A stretch of 64,000 nucleotides of DNA from contig CM036617.1 in the NCBI GenBank assembly GCA_020746105.1, positions 38,965,898 through 39,029,897 of the forward strand, read 5' to 3'. The stretch is from Trogon surrucura (Eukaryota; Chordata; Aves; Trogoniformes; Trogonidae). The notes under the pieces are model-generated. The model searched no databases, was not told the origin of the DNA, and saw only the letters and a list, made by a program, of their open reading frames with translations. Both the position numbers and the translations under genes were made by a program. This document shows, piece by piece, positions 49,522 to 63,124 of this stretch (the first letter of the stretch is position 1; each line of letters starts with the position of its first letter).

Positions 49522-52500
49522 TTTGCAACGTTTTAGAACTACCCAAAAGACATGAAACTGACTAATGATTTTGACACACTTAGGACTGACAATTATGAAT
49601 TCCATATTTCATGGAGGCAGAAAAGAAACAGTTTTTTAAAAGTTGAAGAGGTCACCACCTTTCTTTGCCAGAAAGCACTTGCAAAAAGCACATTTCATTT
49701 GGTTGTTGGGTTTTTTCCCTTCATCATTCACCATTGTACAGCGCTTTGCTTCATTTCTGAATTTCATCTCTCCCAGATGGTTGTTAATTGATAGAAGATG
49801 GCTTTCACATTTACCATTATAGCTGAAATAATGGTCTGAAATTCAAAACTTAAATATTAAAACTACACATTAGGCAGAAATGTCCAAAAGGTTAGACAAT
49901 GGAATAATTTGTCAGGGGAGAAATAGTTGATTCATCGTTACTACTAGAATTCAAGAACAGACTAGATAAAACAGATTATTTGGAGATTATAGTAAAGGGC
50001 AAGCACCAGCTGCCCTCTGTTGCTTCTTGTTTTCTAATTTAGCATGGATAACATATTATGCATAACAAGGATAAGCTGTGATACTCTATAATGCATAGCA
50101 TACTGTATTGTGATATTGAAAATACAAAGAGAAAGGAGAATGAAGAGAGAGACAGGCCAAGAAATAAACTAATATATGTATATATGTATGTAATATGTAT
50201 TATAGAATATACAAAACTTGTATTAAAAAAATTATATGCCACAGTCCTGATTTCTAACTATGATGGTGCATAATACTGCACAGGGCACCACTGCCCTCTC
50301 TGGTATGCAGTAATCTCCCCACACATATGTTTTAACAATTTTACATCAAATATTTTTGCTCATTTTCACAGCCTTCATGTTCTACACAAGTTCAGGGTGT
50401 GGGAGAGAGACAACTTTCAAAGATATACTGTGCCTGTTGCACTTTTAATTAATTTGTAGATTGAAAATAACTACAAGGGAAATATGTGGGGGAGGGGATA
50501 CAGGAAGTACTGAAGGAGTTTTTGCCACTTTATTTATGTGGTTTATTTCAAATTTGGTCTCATAAGAAACACAGAGCTCATTTCATCAAGGAGAACAACT
50601 ATGCATCTCATTTCAGCATATGTCACTGTAATTAACGGTGCATTTTCCAGCAAAAAACTGAGCAGAATTTTACCGTAGTTTCTATATAGTGACAAGCCTT
50701 CCTCCTCAGCTCCAACACTGCACTAATTAAAATGACTGTGACATTTCAGGACTTCTCATTTCTTTATGGATGCTACCTAGATAATACATCTTAATTTAAC
50801 ATTGATTATTAGTGCTGATATTACAGTGAATTTGCATTAGCCTTTGATTTTGACAGATATTAGACCCCTGCACCACCTTATGTAATAATACAGGACTGAG
50901 CACTGCCTCCAGCTCTTCCCAGTTAATAAAACCTGGTTGAAATCCCTCCCTCCTTTTGCAATAAATCCTGCCTATATCATGAAAGCTGAATAATGCGTGT
51001 TGGGGGGGAGGGTGGAAAGCCTTTGCAGCCGGGGGGAAGCGGTGGCTGCAGTGCAGGTGGGAAGGCAGATGTGAACCCTGTCCGAGCACGCAGGCAGACC
51101 GATGATGAGGGGGCACACATCTGAGAAACCGGGGTTTCGGATAAAAAACCTGTGATTGGCCAAGGGTCTTCTAAGATTTTTATGTTACCTGTAGAGAGGA
51201 CATGACAGCTTTATTAATGCTAAGCGTTTCTGAGCCTGATTCACTTCCACTTTATTGCAGGCTTGTGCTGAGGTATCCCCGTGTGATGGTAAATCAACAG
51301 TCAGCTGAAGCGTGTCCCACTTGCAAGTGGCCCAGAGCATGGGGAGTGTGCCCTGAACATTTTATTGCTGAATACATCTAGCAGTGAATTTCGGGTAAAG
51401 ACCATCTCTGCAGGGACTGACTTCCTGGAGTTAAGCTGAGATGTGGCCCTTAGGTTTTAGACTGGAATTAATTATATAGCTTCCCTTCCAGGAGGTTAAA
51501 TGATATTTCTTCTAAATATTTCTTTCTTGAGAGGGGCTATATGACTCAGTTTTAAACTTTTTTTCATCAGAACTTTTATAAGTGGCAATTTTACCTTAAC
51601 TGAGTTTTAGAGTAACCCGCAGGTTTATTTAATAACACACACTTTGCATATGCACAAATTTATACAGGCACGTATGAAAAGGTCTTCATGTAAATTGGCT
51701 TTGTATTTGATGACTTGTGTGAACAGAAAGAGAATATTGTACACAAACAGCATCTGTGTGCTCAAATTAAGAATTTGTCACTGCTTTTATTCAAGTTCTT
51801 AAGCAGGCAAATATTTTACAAATGAAAAGAGAAGGACAGATCTGAATCCTTTTACAAACACTGGATTATTTTTTTTTTAATTAGAAAATGTAAAAAAATT
51901 AACCCTTGGCATCCTAAACTTTTGTCATTTTTGCTTCAGATAAAAATAATCACATAATTTCAACAGAAACACACAAAAAAAAAATAATTAAAAAAATCAA
52001 ATAAAAAAGAACAGCAACAACAAAAACAGTATCAGGTACGTATTTTTGCATAGATGTGGACATGGATGTAGTAGAATCTCTTTCAGCTAGGATACAGTTG
52101 ACCCATGTATTGGATAATCCCTCATAACCACCTTTCTTAGCCTACAACAACCTGAAGGAAACATTAAGAAGTGTGAAAATTAAGTTACAACTTGTTTATC
52201 AAAACTTGTTTCCCACCTTACAACAAATTTACTGAAACCCAGAGATTCACAGAGCTCTCAGTAGTTTAAAAAACACTGAGAATAAAACATAATAATAGAA
52301 GTATGAAGGGATCATCTTAAGAATCCAAGCATCCAATAGAAATCATGTTCTTTCTTTTATTAAGACTGATGAGACAATTATCTCCTGTTGATGTTGGTTT
52401 TTATTTACTGAGTGGAAGTGAAATTTGGTGTCAAGCAGGTGATGGAGTTATCATGCAAAAGCTCATACGTCACTTCAGATATGCTTGCTTCAACATATCA

Positions 52501-52984
52501 CTCCTGTGATTGTGTGTCTCTCTCTCTCTAGAAGGGACTACACATCACAAGGTATTCTTCTTTGCCCCATGTTACTATACATTTTTGTGTATATGTTTGT
52601 ACCTGCAAATATAAATCATGCACTTCAGCTAAGACACCAGTAAACTACTAATTGCTTTTGTCATTGTTCTTGCTACATTACACATTATCTGCCATGTAGC
52701 TGTTACTCACAAAGGTGGAATTAAGTGTTTTTTATTGTCTCTACATAATTCTATTTTCCAACCCTTTTTAGCTTTTCCAGATGCAACTCAATTTTTTGTG
52801 TTTTGCAGCACAGTAATTTGACATTAATTCACAATCTAATGTCAAATGTCCTTTATGTACCCGCCATATAGTTACAGAGTTCTCCCAGGCATTGGAAGAG
52901 AGTTTATAGGAAGGTGAGTAGAAATTTGTTAAAAATAACATATTTAGAGCTCCTAAACTTTTCTAGATTCCCTAGACAGTATTT
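49522..52984. other. Unique non-coding stretch with a GC-rich islet
   Basis: No gene recognised. TATG/TA-rich sequence lies at about 50173-50205 and a CT run at about 52517-52530. A GC-rich, CpG-bearing islet of about 130 bp (50998-51130) stands out from AT-rich surroundings and may be a regulatory element. Confidence 0.55.
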
Positions 52985-53081
52985 CATAGAATCATAGAAT
53001 CATAGAATGTTAGGGATTGGAAGGGACCTCGAAAGATCATCAAGTCCAATTCCCTTGCCAGAGCAGGAATGCCTAGACTAT
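52985..53081 (-). repeat. Short CR1 3'-end fragment, antisense
   Basis: CATAGAATCATAGAATCATAGAATGTTAGGGATTGGAAGGGACCTCGAAAG then GCCAGAGCAGGAATGCCTAGACTA. It is nearly identical to the start of the copy at 56168, so both belong to the same, comparatively young subfamily. Confidence 0.93.
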
Positions 53082-56000
53082 TTGACCTTTTAAGAATATT
53101 ATCACTCAAGACTTACTGTAACTTCTGTTTTTCTCACAAGTTATTTTTATAGGATACCAAGAAGAACACAGTTTTCATACATTTCTGGATATGGAGTACT
53201 CAGAGGGCTCCTGAATTACATGAGTTAACCAGAATTGAAACTAAAAAGCCAGGTCTAGTACTCCTTCCCAAAGTAGTAGTGTTTTATGTATCATGACTTC
53301 TTCCAACACAAGCCTAGAACTTATGTTACAGAATCTGCCATGGTAAATTTACTGGAAGATTTGTCCACTCTAGGAATCTCAGGCTACCTATCATATAAAA
53401 GACTCAACAAACCACTAGCAACTAAGAACGAAACCACGCAGGACTATAATCGTGATTTTTGAACCTGACAGATATTGCTTCCATGAAATGGCACCGTGCT
53501 GGTTACTGATGTCAGTGCTTCCCCTTCAGCAACAGAAAATATTTTAGCTTGCTCACCTGCTGTGATTGAAACAAATATATTTACTCCTCACAGCTTGTTC
53601 ATGCTCCAAAATTTCTCTCTATGCTGTGTGACGAAATAAATTAATGGCAGTATAAAGCACTGTCTACTGTCAAGAGTTGTATCCTGGTTATAATATTTTC
53701 TATAGTCAAAGATCTACACTTTTCTTCATGTGAAAACAGTTTTATAAATAAATATCAATTTTGGATAAGAACAATCTCAAATTTGGGGGTCAGAGTGAAG
53801 ATAATAATTTGGCCTTAGAGCTCCAATGAACTGCATACTAAATCTGAATTGCATAATTAGCCCTGGATGATAAACACTGATAGAAGCCAAATTATGAAAT
53901 CCCTAGCCTTCCCTGGCTTAGAAGGAACAAGTAGCATCAAAATGACATAATTATTTTTATCTCCATATTAAATCCAGATTTTGTTTCATACTGAAACAAC
54001 AATGTGGTGTAGGGAAATCAAAATATAAGGTAAAGAAGGACGGACAGGGGAAATGAAAATGTTTCTTGCTGACAGATTATTAGCAATTAAAATACACAAA
54101 AACATATCGCAGCGAACTGAGAGTCTGAAGGAAAAAAATCTCATTCTTATGTATAATTTAGCTTTGTCATGAATTCTTAACAGACCCGCAAATTGGAAAA
54201 TCAACATCTGTTCAGTGATAGCAGGTGAAGGACATGTAAGCTGGCACCAAATTTCTATCAGCCTTAATGTGAAAAAAAATGAAAGGTCTTACCTTGTTGC
54301 TTGTTATTGTAAACACATCCTGTGGAGAGAATCTACTTTATTTTTTTTTTCTAAGCATGTAATACACACCCTTTTCAAACGTAGTTCCCTCTAGACTTTT
54401 CCATTTGATGTCCATATATGAATTAAGCTGTGGCATGAAGGAGAAATAAGTAAGAGTATAAAAAGTTATCTCCCATCTTTCTTCCATGGTCTCCAAAAAG
54501 CACAAAACTACAGGACAGCAAAAAGTACCCACTGATCCTTTGTAGATATTTCTGTAGAAATTAGCTGCTACCCCAAGACACTAGTTCTGAATAAACTTTA
54601 CAATCTTTTTACAAAGTTGTCATCTAGTTCATATGGAAGTTGCTTTAAAACAGAACAGGCAGTCCCAATAGGCTTCTAGACACAAGACAGCAAAACACAC
54701 ACACCATATATATAAGAAACTAATGCACTGTGGGCATTAAAGGGCAAATTACCATCCACACAGCAGATCTGTGCTGAATTTCCCCCAGTGATTTTCATGG
54801 AATGACACAATAGTTAACAATCACAATTTAGCCCTCTTTGATCATTACCAGAAGCAAGAAAGGATGTTTTCCTGTCCACACTTCAAGCTACAGTTTTTGT
54901 CAGAAGACTTTGGAATTCAGCCACAAAGTAATCTCCATTTAAATCTCCAGAACACAGCTTTTTCATGGACATTAAAATGTCCAGAGCAACCTGTGCAGAC
55001 AAGAGTATTTACTGACATGAGATGGCGCCCATGCCCTCACATAGAAGCCTTCCTTTTATAATGTTACGTGGTTGATTTTCGCTGAGATAAAATGAATATC
55101 AGTCTGATCCATTCTTGACTTTGCTGAGCTATTCTCCCCCTTTTTTAGATTTAAAAATTAAATTGCTGCAGGACAGAGCATGTAGTCTATAGTCCCACAA
55201 GCAATTACAGTGTGGGTGGTGAGTTACTGCAGCAATAATATTCCGGTCAGTTGTTTTCTGTTTCAGCATGCGAAATTCTGTGGAGCATCTGGCCTGTGTC
55301 TGTGAAAAGTTCTCATATTTAATTTTTGGACAGGGCTCATCACCTGGTTATGCAGTGAAACTCAAATCATAAATCTCCCTATTCAACAACAGAGATTTGG
55401 TTGGGTGACTCTTAGATAGCAACATCTGCTTACACAGCAAACGTGTTCTATCTTCTGATAAAGATGCTTGTTCTGGGTATCTCAGGTTGCCTGGTGTCAT
55501 AGAACTCACGACTGGAATAAGCTATATGTTTCAGAGATGTCAGACTGGTCATGATGTGATGGTGATGCATATCACACAAACATAAAAATTTCATTTATTA
55601 TTTATTTTTCTGGTTCCTGTTTTTATGTAAGTACGCAGGAAATTTTTCCAAGATTTAGATTCCATTTGCAACTGCTTCTACCCTCCCTTTAAGGCTTATA
55701 TTGTTGACCATTAAAGACTGACCCAGATCAGCTGTCATAAAACAGTTCCAAAAGAAGAAATAATGTCACTAATGCAAACATAAGAGTGACCATATCTACA
55801 AAATAGGCATTAAAATATAAGGTCAAAAAGGCATGTCTTTCTGTAGAAAATGAGGATAAAAATTATAGTCCTATTTGTTTTTCCTGTTTTAAATTTTCAA
55901 CAAAACTCTCAAAATAAAATACAACATTTCTGGAATAGAACTACCATGTCTTAAGGGAAGAGTGGTTCACATCATTTTCATCTTCACAGGTATTTTGAAC

Positions 56001-56167
56001 AAATTAGACTAAAACTTCCATGGTGCATGTCTAGACAGACTATGATAAACACCTGCAAGATAAGCTTTCTGGGAAATAATCTCCTGAAGATTATGGTTTT
56101 GCAGAATAGAATAGCAAGTTGATGGCTCAGGGTTGAGTTCTGAAGATCCATTTCTGCATCACTTTAC
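53082..56167. other. Unique AT-rich non-coding stretch
   Basis: About 3.1 kb without recognised gene or repeat family. ORFs are at most 73 codons. Confidence 0.6.
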
Positions 56168-56655
56168 GGAATCACAGAATCATAGAATGTTAGGGATTGG
56201 AAGGGACCTCGAAAGATCAAATCCAATCCCCCTGCCAGAGCGGGAATGCCTAGACTATGCTACACAGGAACGTGTCCAGGCAGGTCTTGAATGTCTCCAG
56301 AGAAGGAGACTCCACAACCTCTCTGGGCAGCCTGTTCCAGTGCTCCGTCACCCTCACTGAGAAGAAGTTTCTTCTCGAGTTTAAGCGGAACCTCTTATGT
56401 TCCAGTTTCAGCCCGTTACCCCTTGTCTCATCATTGGTTGTCACCAAGAAGAGCCTGGCTCCATCCTTGTGACACTCACCCTTGATATATTTGTAAATAT
56501 TAATGAGGTCACCCCTCAGTCTCCTCCAAGCTAAAGAGCCCCAGGTCCCTCAGTCTTTTCTCATAAGGGAGATGCTCCACTCCCTTAATCATCCTAGTTA
56601 CCCTGTGCTGGACTCTCTCCAGCAGTTCCCTGTCTTTCTTGAACTGAGGGGCCAA
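56168..56655 (-). repeat. CR1 LINE fragment, antisense, about 490 bp
   Basis: Starts GGAATCACAGAATCATAGAATGTTAGGGATTGG and continues through GAGACTCCACAACCTCTCTGGGCAGCCTGTTCCAGTGCTC to CTCTCCAGCAGTTCCCTGTC and TTCTTGAACTGAGGGGCC. The minus frame at 56250-56447 encodes a well kept C-terminal ORF remnant ([20 protein letters not shown], then [20 protein letters not shown]). Confidence 0.95.
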
Positions 56656-57974
56656 AAATATTCTCAGAAAAATATTTTAGATATTGGGAGAAAATATCAA
56701 AAATTTTTCATGAAAGCAGACAAACTGGACCTTACATGAGACTAATTCTTGTGAAAATTCATCTCAAAGAAAAATTTTTGACCAGCCCTATTAGAAGGAG
56801 TTGCCTAAAACTTAATTTTGTTAACGACAAAGGCAAAGAGAGCAACACTGTTATTAATAGTTCTTATAAATAAATAGCATATTATAGGTTGCCATCTCTG
56901 TATAAGCGATGTAATAACTGGAATAAAGTAAGATATTATTTGCTGTTCTGTACTTGAAGGAACACAGATGACAGTCTTTCTGGGCAAAACCTGTACTCCC
57001 AGCTGAGCATATCCAGTGATTTGAATGGGCTAAAAAAATCCCCCTATTGTTCTTCAAGCATTGGGTGGCAGTTTTGTTTTGTTTTGTTTTCAAAGAGTCT
57101 TATCACACATGTTATCAAGAATTGGAACTCTAAGCTCTCGATAAACCTGTCGTCTGATAAGCTGTAAATGAAGCAGGCTACGAACTTATGTAGTTGTAAC
57201 TGACAAATTCATGCAGTGCTAGTCCACAATTTGGAATGTTCCTTGATAATATTCTTTCTTTTCACACCATTCAAGACAGTGATAACAAAATGAGATGCCT
57301 CTCTTCTCTCCAGGGAATTCTTTATCAGCCAATTGTCAATACTGAAAGTCAGTTTTGTTCCCCAGCATTCATTATTCGGTGATGACTATGGTTTCAAGTC
57401 CGTTCTTTATTCTTATGTGCATAAAGAAATAACTGGAGAAGTTCAGCTTGCCAGAATTATCCTGAAGCAAAATCACCCATTCCAAAGAGGTGATGAGTTA
57501 CACAGTGCCCAATACCTGTTCAAGCAGTGTGAAATAATTCAGCACAGGTGTTAATGGGAGGTCCAGTTTGCATAACTGCAGATTCATGCCCTGGAAAATC
57601 AGAAGGTCATCATCTAAGTTTTACAAAGACAAAGTTGTTAACAAAAAGCTTTGCAAATATTACATGATAAAAATAATTTTACCAGATACTTGGATTTTAG
57701 ACAGTATTGAGTTAATTTAAATGACACAGTGAGAGAATGTGAAGGTCTCTAAGCTGGCTTTCAGTACATCCTTAGTCAACTAATAAGGAAAAGTATTCTG
57801 GATTGTTACCTGTAAGTTGAAAATGCTGTTCTATCTAAATTTTAATAAGACTGGCTATAACCCACTGCAACAGAAGCTTTGCACAGAATTCAGAGCAACT
57901 TAAAAAGAATGGGATAATGAAACCTAATTAAAATAAATACATCTGATTCTAAATCCAAGCAATTATTGGTGTAC
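56656..57974. other. Unique AT-rich non-coding stretch
   Basis: No repeat family recognised. One splice-flanked open segment (57314-57547) is listed separately. Confidence 0.55.
57314..57547 (+). CDS. Weak candidate exon, 234 bp
   Basis: A strong acceptor-like tract (CCTCTCTTCTCTCCAG) precedes a 234-bp segment that ends CACAG|GTGTTA, a poor but possible donor. After one base of a split codon the frame is open for 77 codons, starting EFFISQLSILKVSFVPQHS, with an acidic-to-basic mixed stretch later (YSYVHKEITGEVQLARIIL). The length is a multiple of three and both borders would be phase 2. No family recognised. The frame runs into TAA right after the proposed donor, so it could also be a terminal exon or chance. 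Confidence 0.22.
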
Positions 57975-58292
57975 ATTGTAAGAGAGCTTTAGCGGTCATC
58001 TAGTCCAGACCCTGCTCATAGCAGGGTTAAATCCGGTTAGAGCTAGTCACTTGCCCACAGACCAGCAGTTTTAAACATCTCCCAGCATGGGATCTCACAA
58101 CCTCTCCGGGCAACCTCTTCAAGTAATTAACCACCTTCACTGAGGATATTTTGTTTGAATTCATGTGGAACTTGCCGTGCTGCAGCCTTTGTCCATGACC
58201 TCTTGGATTTTCACTATGCGTGTCTGTCAAATGTCCCTATGACCACTTGCTAGGTAGTTGTACACTACAACTAGATCTCCTTTAGCCCTTCT
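57975..58292 (-). repeat. CR1 LINE fragment, antisense, older subfamily
   Basis: GTAAGAGAGCTTTAGCGGTCATCTAGTCCAGACCCTGCTCATAGCAGGG, ACCACCTTCACTGAGGATATTTTG and CTAGATCTCCTTTAGCCCTTC match the copy at 15758-16150. It has no preserved ATTCTATG tail. Confidence 0.87.
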
Positions 58293-61200
58293 TAAGACTA
58301 TTTCTTAAGAAGTAAAAAGGTAGCATCTGCTGTCAGTACTGAGTCACCCGCAGCAATGAAGGTAATGCTCAGTTATGGTGAACTGAAGTCTTGAAAATCC
58401 AAACTCAAAACCTAGTAGTCATTAGTGTATATAAGATTATGAATATAAGAAAAAATCCTAAGATAAAATAAATTTATATTTAATAGTGACTATTGATAAT
58501 TGGGAAGGGGTTATTTTACAATGCAAATAATTTTGTTAGAATTTATACCATGAGGATGGCTTTGTTGGGTGCTCTGAGAATTTTCAATATGACCATGGAA
58601 TTTCCTATTGATTTTGATGTCCATTAGCAGAGCCAAAGTGATCTTCAGTCTGATCTAGTTTGAGCAGTCTTATATTCGGTGTCAAAAAAGCCATTATATG
58701 CATATGCTATCAATGCTTTTTAAAGTAATGCCATACAATTATCATGGGGTGGGTTCTAACCCATCTAACTCAGTGACCTAACTTACACTTTGCTAGGAAA
58801 GTGCCAATGCTCCCGGTGTAGTTAGCTGAAAACTGCAAGTGTTCTTAAAGCCAAGTCTGAGAAGTTCAAGATCCATTTAAAGAGGTATGATAGCCATTTT
58901 CTGCCATTTATTTATCCTTTGCCCATAAAGCATGTCATACTTGTAACTCTTGTCATTAGTTATTAGTATGTTCATCCACTGCCTTTTAATGTATTACCAT
59001 TAAACTGCATGGCAAATAATGGGCAGGGAAAATTATATGGTCAATGCCCTGGGGATGTAGCAGTAATGGATGGGTGGACAGTAATGATTCACTTACTGCA
59101 ATCAGTGCTACTCCCAGTCACTTTTGTGATGCAGTATTGGTTCCATAGGAGATATCAGATGAGAGGAAAAGAAAGATAAAAGGAGATAAATCTACATAAA
59201 TGGGAAGGAAATAGCAAATAGCAGTGGCTTCAACCATTCTGTTTATTACTCTTTTCTGATGCTTTGAAATAGACGAAAATTATAGGAAGCACTAAAATGT
59301 AAATTAACATTTTAAAAAAGTTTAAGGTTACTGTAGACAGGTTTGAAAGAAAATATTCTGTCTGTAATGCATTTGCAGTGCAAGGTCTCAATATGTAACA
59401 AAGCAAAGTGAAACAAACAAACTTGGGTTATGTTCTTTCTTCACAAAAAAAAGGACTGAGTCTTATCAGACCTAGAAGAATTTTTATATACAAATCTGGT
59501 GCATTGAGCAAAATACATTTTGATATAAGCCTCTCAGATCAGCCGAGAATTAGAATAATCCCACTGAATAGAGTAAAATGACTTAGGTACTCCAAACTAC
59601 AGCTGCATGTAAGTGCTCTTCTAATAAGGACCTACTGAGCTGGTTTAAAACACAGGACTTGTAACAGTTTCGTTAGGGTTCTGTAGAGGTCTCTTCAAAT
59701 TCTCTCTTGAGAATTTAACTCTCGTGCTGATAATGTATTATGTGTTCTTAACTTCAGCTATTTCAGCTATTGGAAGAATAGAATAAAATATTGATATTAC
59801 TAGATATTCTTTTTCTTTTTTTTACAATAGGATACTGAAACCTAAAGAAGAGACAAGATTAAATAGAATTAATAGAATTAACTAGAAAGTTCAGAGACTT
59901 CGGTGAGGTTTTTATTTAAATTCTCATTTACAAAGGGACTATCTAGTCACTAGAATTTTGAACTTGTTAAAAAAAAAAGAATTAAACACTGCCTTGACGT
60001 TATATCTTTCAGGTTTTTTTCTCTTTTGAATGTATTTTTCTGGTGCAATGTCTAATGAAAAAACTGTTTTACAAATAGTTTCTGGAGAAATTGCTAAGCA
60101 AAACCAGATTGAGAAGGAGGTGTTGAGGAAGGTATATATTTTTATTTGATAGAAGGATGCAATGCTGGAAGAATAATAAACAATGTTTAGAGAACAGCAC
60201 AAATAGGCTTTCAACTGTTTAATAAAAGCAGTTTGTTACTATACACATATAACAAGAAACAGAATGCTATTTTAGCTTTATAGAATTTAATTTGTTTGTC
60301 TTCTGAAAGTGGGCAAATATAGCAGCTGCATTCCCAACCTTCAACTTTATAAACTTTGCTCTCATCTAGTAAAACATTCTGTTAAGTTCTTGAAATTAGA
60401 GGCAAAGATGCAATTTCCTTACATGTTTGGCCGTGTAATTACGAAGACGGTAACAACTGAAGAGCTTAAAACTACATCTAGTATACTTGCAAAGCCTAAG
60501 TGATGCATGTAATCACATTTTCTAGGGCTATATAACATTTCCTTGCATACATATATGTATATTACAGTTCTCTAACCAGACATTCATTCTGTATACCTTT
60601 AATCTGAAATTTAAAAAATAGAGTTTACAATAAAACAATATCAAAATAATCAAAGAATACAGATGTAATCTACTATGGCAGAACTGAATGTAAAGCTGTG
60701 TCTCTATAAGACATGTTGCAGTGGAGGGAGTCCTGTTTCTCTGTAGAGGAGGGAAGAATAACAACCTCTGCTAAGAAAGGGGTTGCTGTTACCACTGCTT
60801 CTACCCAATTATCTAGTAAAGCCATGCCTAATGATGGTGTATAAACACAGTGATTTTTTATGGTAAAGATGCAGTGAATCAGTCCAAATAACCAAATTCT
60901 CTACCACTCTATCATTTACCTTACTCTTTTAAGTCAGGTCCACAAGCAGTTATTTACGAGTTAAACTAAATAATTCACTTTCAGGCAGAGGAAATTTATG
61001 CATTTACCATTTTTTTTCTGCCCTGGAACCGATTTCTTTGTTTCTAATTTGAGTTTCTGTTAGATGGTTTAGGTATGTAGGAGGTTGTGTTGCCCTAGAG
61101 TTCAATAAGCTTTGGACAGATTTATGGATGAGCCGCATGCTCAGGCATAATATAGACAAAACCCAGCCCAGAGTACTTCCTAAAATCAAAGTCAGCTTGA

Positions 61201-61608
61201 AATCTTTTCCTTTCCTCCCATCTCTTATCAGGAAGAAACATCCCATAGTGTACTCCAAAGTCTTGGAATTCTTCTGTTCCATTACAATCCCCAGACAGTT
61301 ACCTCCTACATGCAGCCTGTAGCTGAGTGCTATTTTTCATGTGGGTGCAGCCGGTGTAAGATATGAAGAGAGTGTCCATGCACATATTTGTTTAAGAAAA
61401 ATAATGGTGCAGCAGAAGAAGGTTACATATTTCTTTCTGTCAGAAGGGAAATTAAAAGTTGTCATTAGTTCATACTAATTCACAGGACATGAATATTTTA
61501 TGAGGAGGATTGTTGAGCCAAGCTGAAGAAGAGGCAGTCTATGAATGAGAACAACACCTGGAAAGGTAGAGAGATAGTGTTTGGTTTTTGTGAAATGGTT
61601 AAACTAAG

Positions 61609-61856
61609 TTAGCTTAATTCAGAGCAGCAGGAGCAACAGATGCTGTTGCTTGAGTTTATTTTCCGTTGTTTCCAGATGGGGTTAGAGAAATAAACACTGG
61701 AACATAAAAAAGATCTGTAAAGATGTCTTTTTAGTCCTTTAGCATAGCCCAGCACTGCCCGGGTATTTGTTTTCCTCAAGCTGACATTGCCGCAGAATTG
61801 TTTTAAGGGCTTTTTCAGAGTAAAGTCAAAGTAACTGGCTTGCACATCATAGATCC
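61609..61856 (-). CDS. Weak candidate terminal exon, minus strand
   Basis: On the minus strand a very long T tract ends in CTGCAG at 61862-61857, a textbook acceptor. The following sequence is open for about 82 codons to a TAA at 61609, starting GIYDVQASYFDFTLKKPLKQ and ending in a cysteine- and serine-rich tail. No domain is recognised. T tracts next to CTGCAG are common in AT-rich DNA, so this may be accidental. Confidence 0.2.
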
Positions 61857-62553
61857 CTGCAGAAAAAAAAAAAAAAAAAATAAAAATTCCTCTGTCATTG
61901 TAGAATGGCAGCAATACTCCATGGACCACTATATTTTTTTTCTTTTTTTTTTGTTTTTGATAAACCAGGCAGTGCTACCTAAAAGACTTTCTTGATCATT
62001 CTGGTCACTGTAATAAACATCACTATTACTGAGACTTTCCAAGCAACGTTATCCCTGCTTTGCAGAAGGTTCCCCTAGAAAGATAAGAAATACGAAACTG
62101 TCAGTAAGTTACTGTTTTGTGGTAAGAAACAGGTTCTAAACAACTAGTCTGCTCCAAATTGCTCTTTATTACTTAGTTATTCCATCCAGCCATGAGTAGT
62201 GCTCAGCTGTCCTGTTCGCTGAAGAATCAAAAAGCAAGGAACGAGTGTTTCCCAAACACTAACAGTGCAAAGCTAAGGCAGACAGAGAGCAGGTGGAAAA
62301 AAAAAAGCAAGAAAATACAAATCAGGTAGTCCTCATCCTCAAATTGCTTCTAACATTGTCAGACCAATCTTCACAAAGGAAAGCTACTGATGCTCCTTGT
62401 AAAATCAAATTGTATTAGCTCTAACAGTAATTGTTCCCTCGGTACTTCAGTAAGTTAAGGCCAGAGAATGTTCTTATCCCTGGACTCCTTCCATATTTCT
62501 TCTAAAATAAATAAATGTGTAAACAGTTGTAGCTGTCTTCTGTCTGTAAAGGC

Positions 62554-62583
62554 TTTATTATTATTATTATTATTACTATTATT
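62554..62583. repeat. (TTA)n microsatellite, slightly interrupted
   Basis: About ten TTA units with one ACT interruption. Confidence 0.93.
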
Positions 62584-63124
62584 GTTCTTATGCCTAAACA
62601 GCTGGTTGAAGCTAAATACTTTTAAAGATCTCATTCTAAGAAATTTCTTTTCAAATTTCTTTTTGAATGCAGATGTTAAGTCTCCTTTAGGGCTTCTGGC
62701 ATATTAGACATATAACATTCTTCTGTAGTGTCATTCCACCATCAGGTTGACGGGGTGTCTTAAAAAAAAATAACAAATCTCAGTGGTAGGTATGTCCATT
62801 TCTCTCCACCCCACATTACAAAGAAAATGAGATGCCAGGAAAGAGCTTCAACCAAGATAAACCGAGGAGAAAACTCTGTGAACAGACAAGGTCAAATCCC
62901 AAGTTTTTGTTGATTTAAAACCAATCAACTGATCAAATCATCAGAGAAACAAAAAAGCCTGACAACACACATATTAAAACATTAGCGTAAAATCCCCAGA
63001 AAACAGTTACATGAACACTACTGCAAGTCCTTCAGCTGAGGACAGACCAAGGAGAGGTTCCATTATGGCTGCCTTCATTCAGGTGTTACTAAACCATGAA
63101 ACTGTCCAGACCGAGACTACTGCA

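Larger units (their letters stand above)
58293..63124. other. Unique AT-rich non-coding stretch
   Basis: About 4.8 kb with no interspersed repeat recognised. It holds a TTA run (62554-62583), an A-run at about 61863-61880 and one possible minus-strand exon (61609-61856). Confidence 0.55.
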
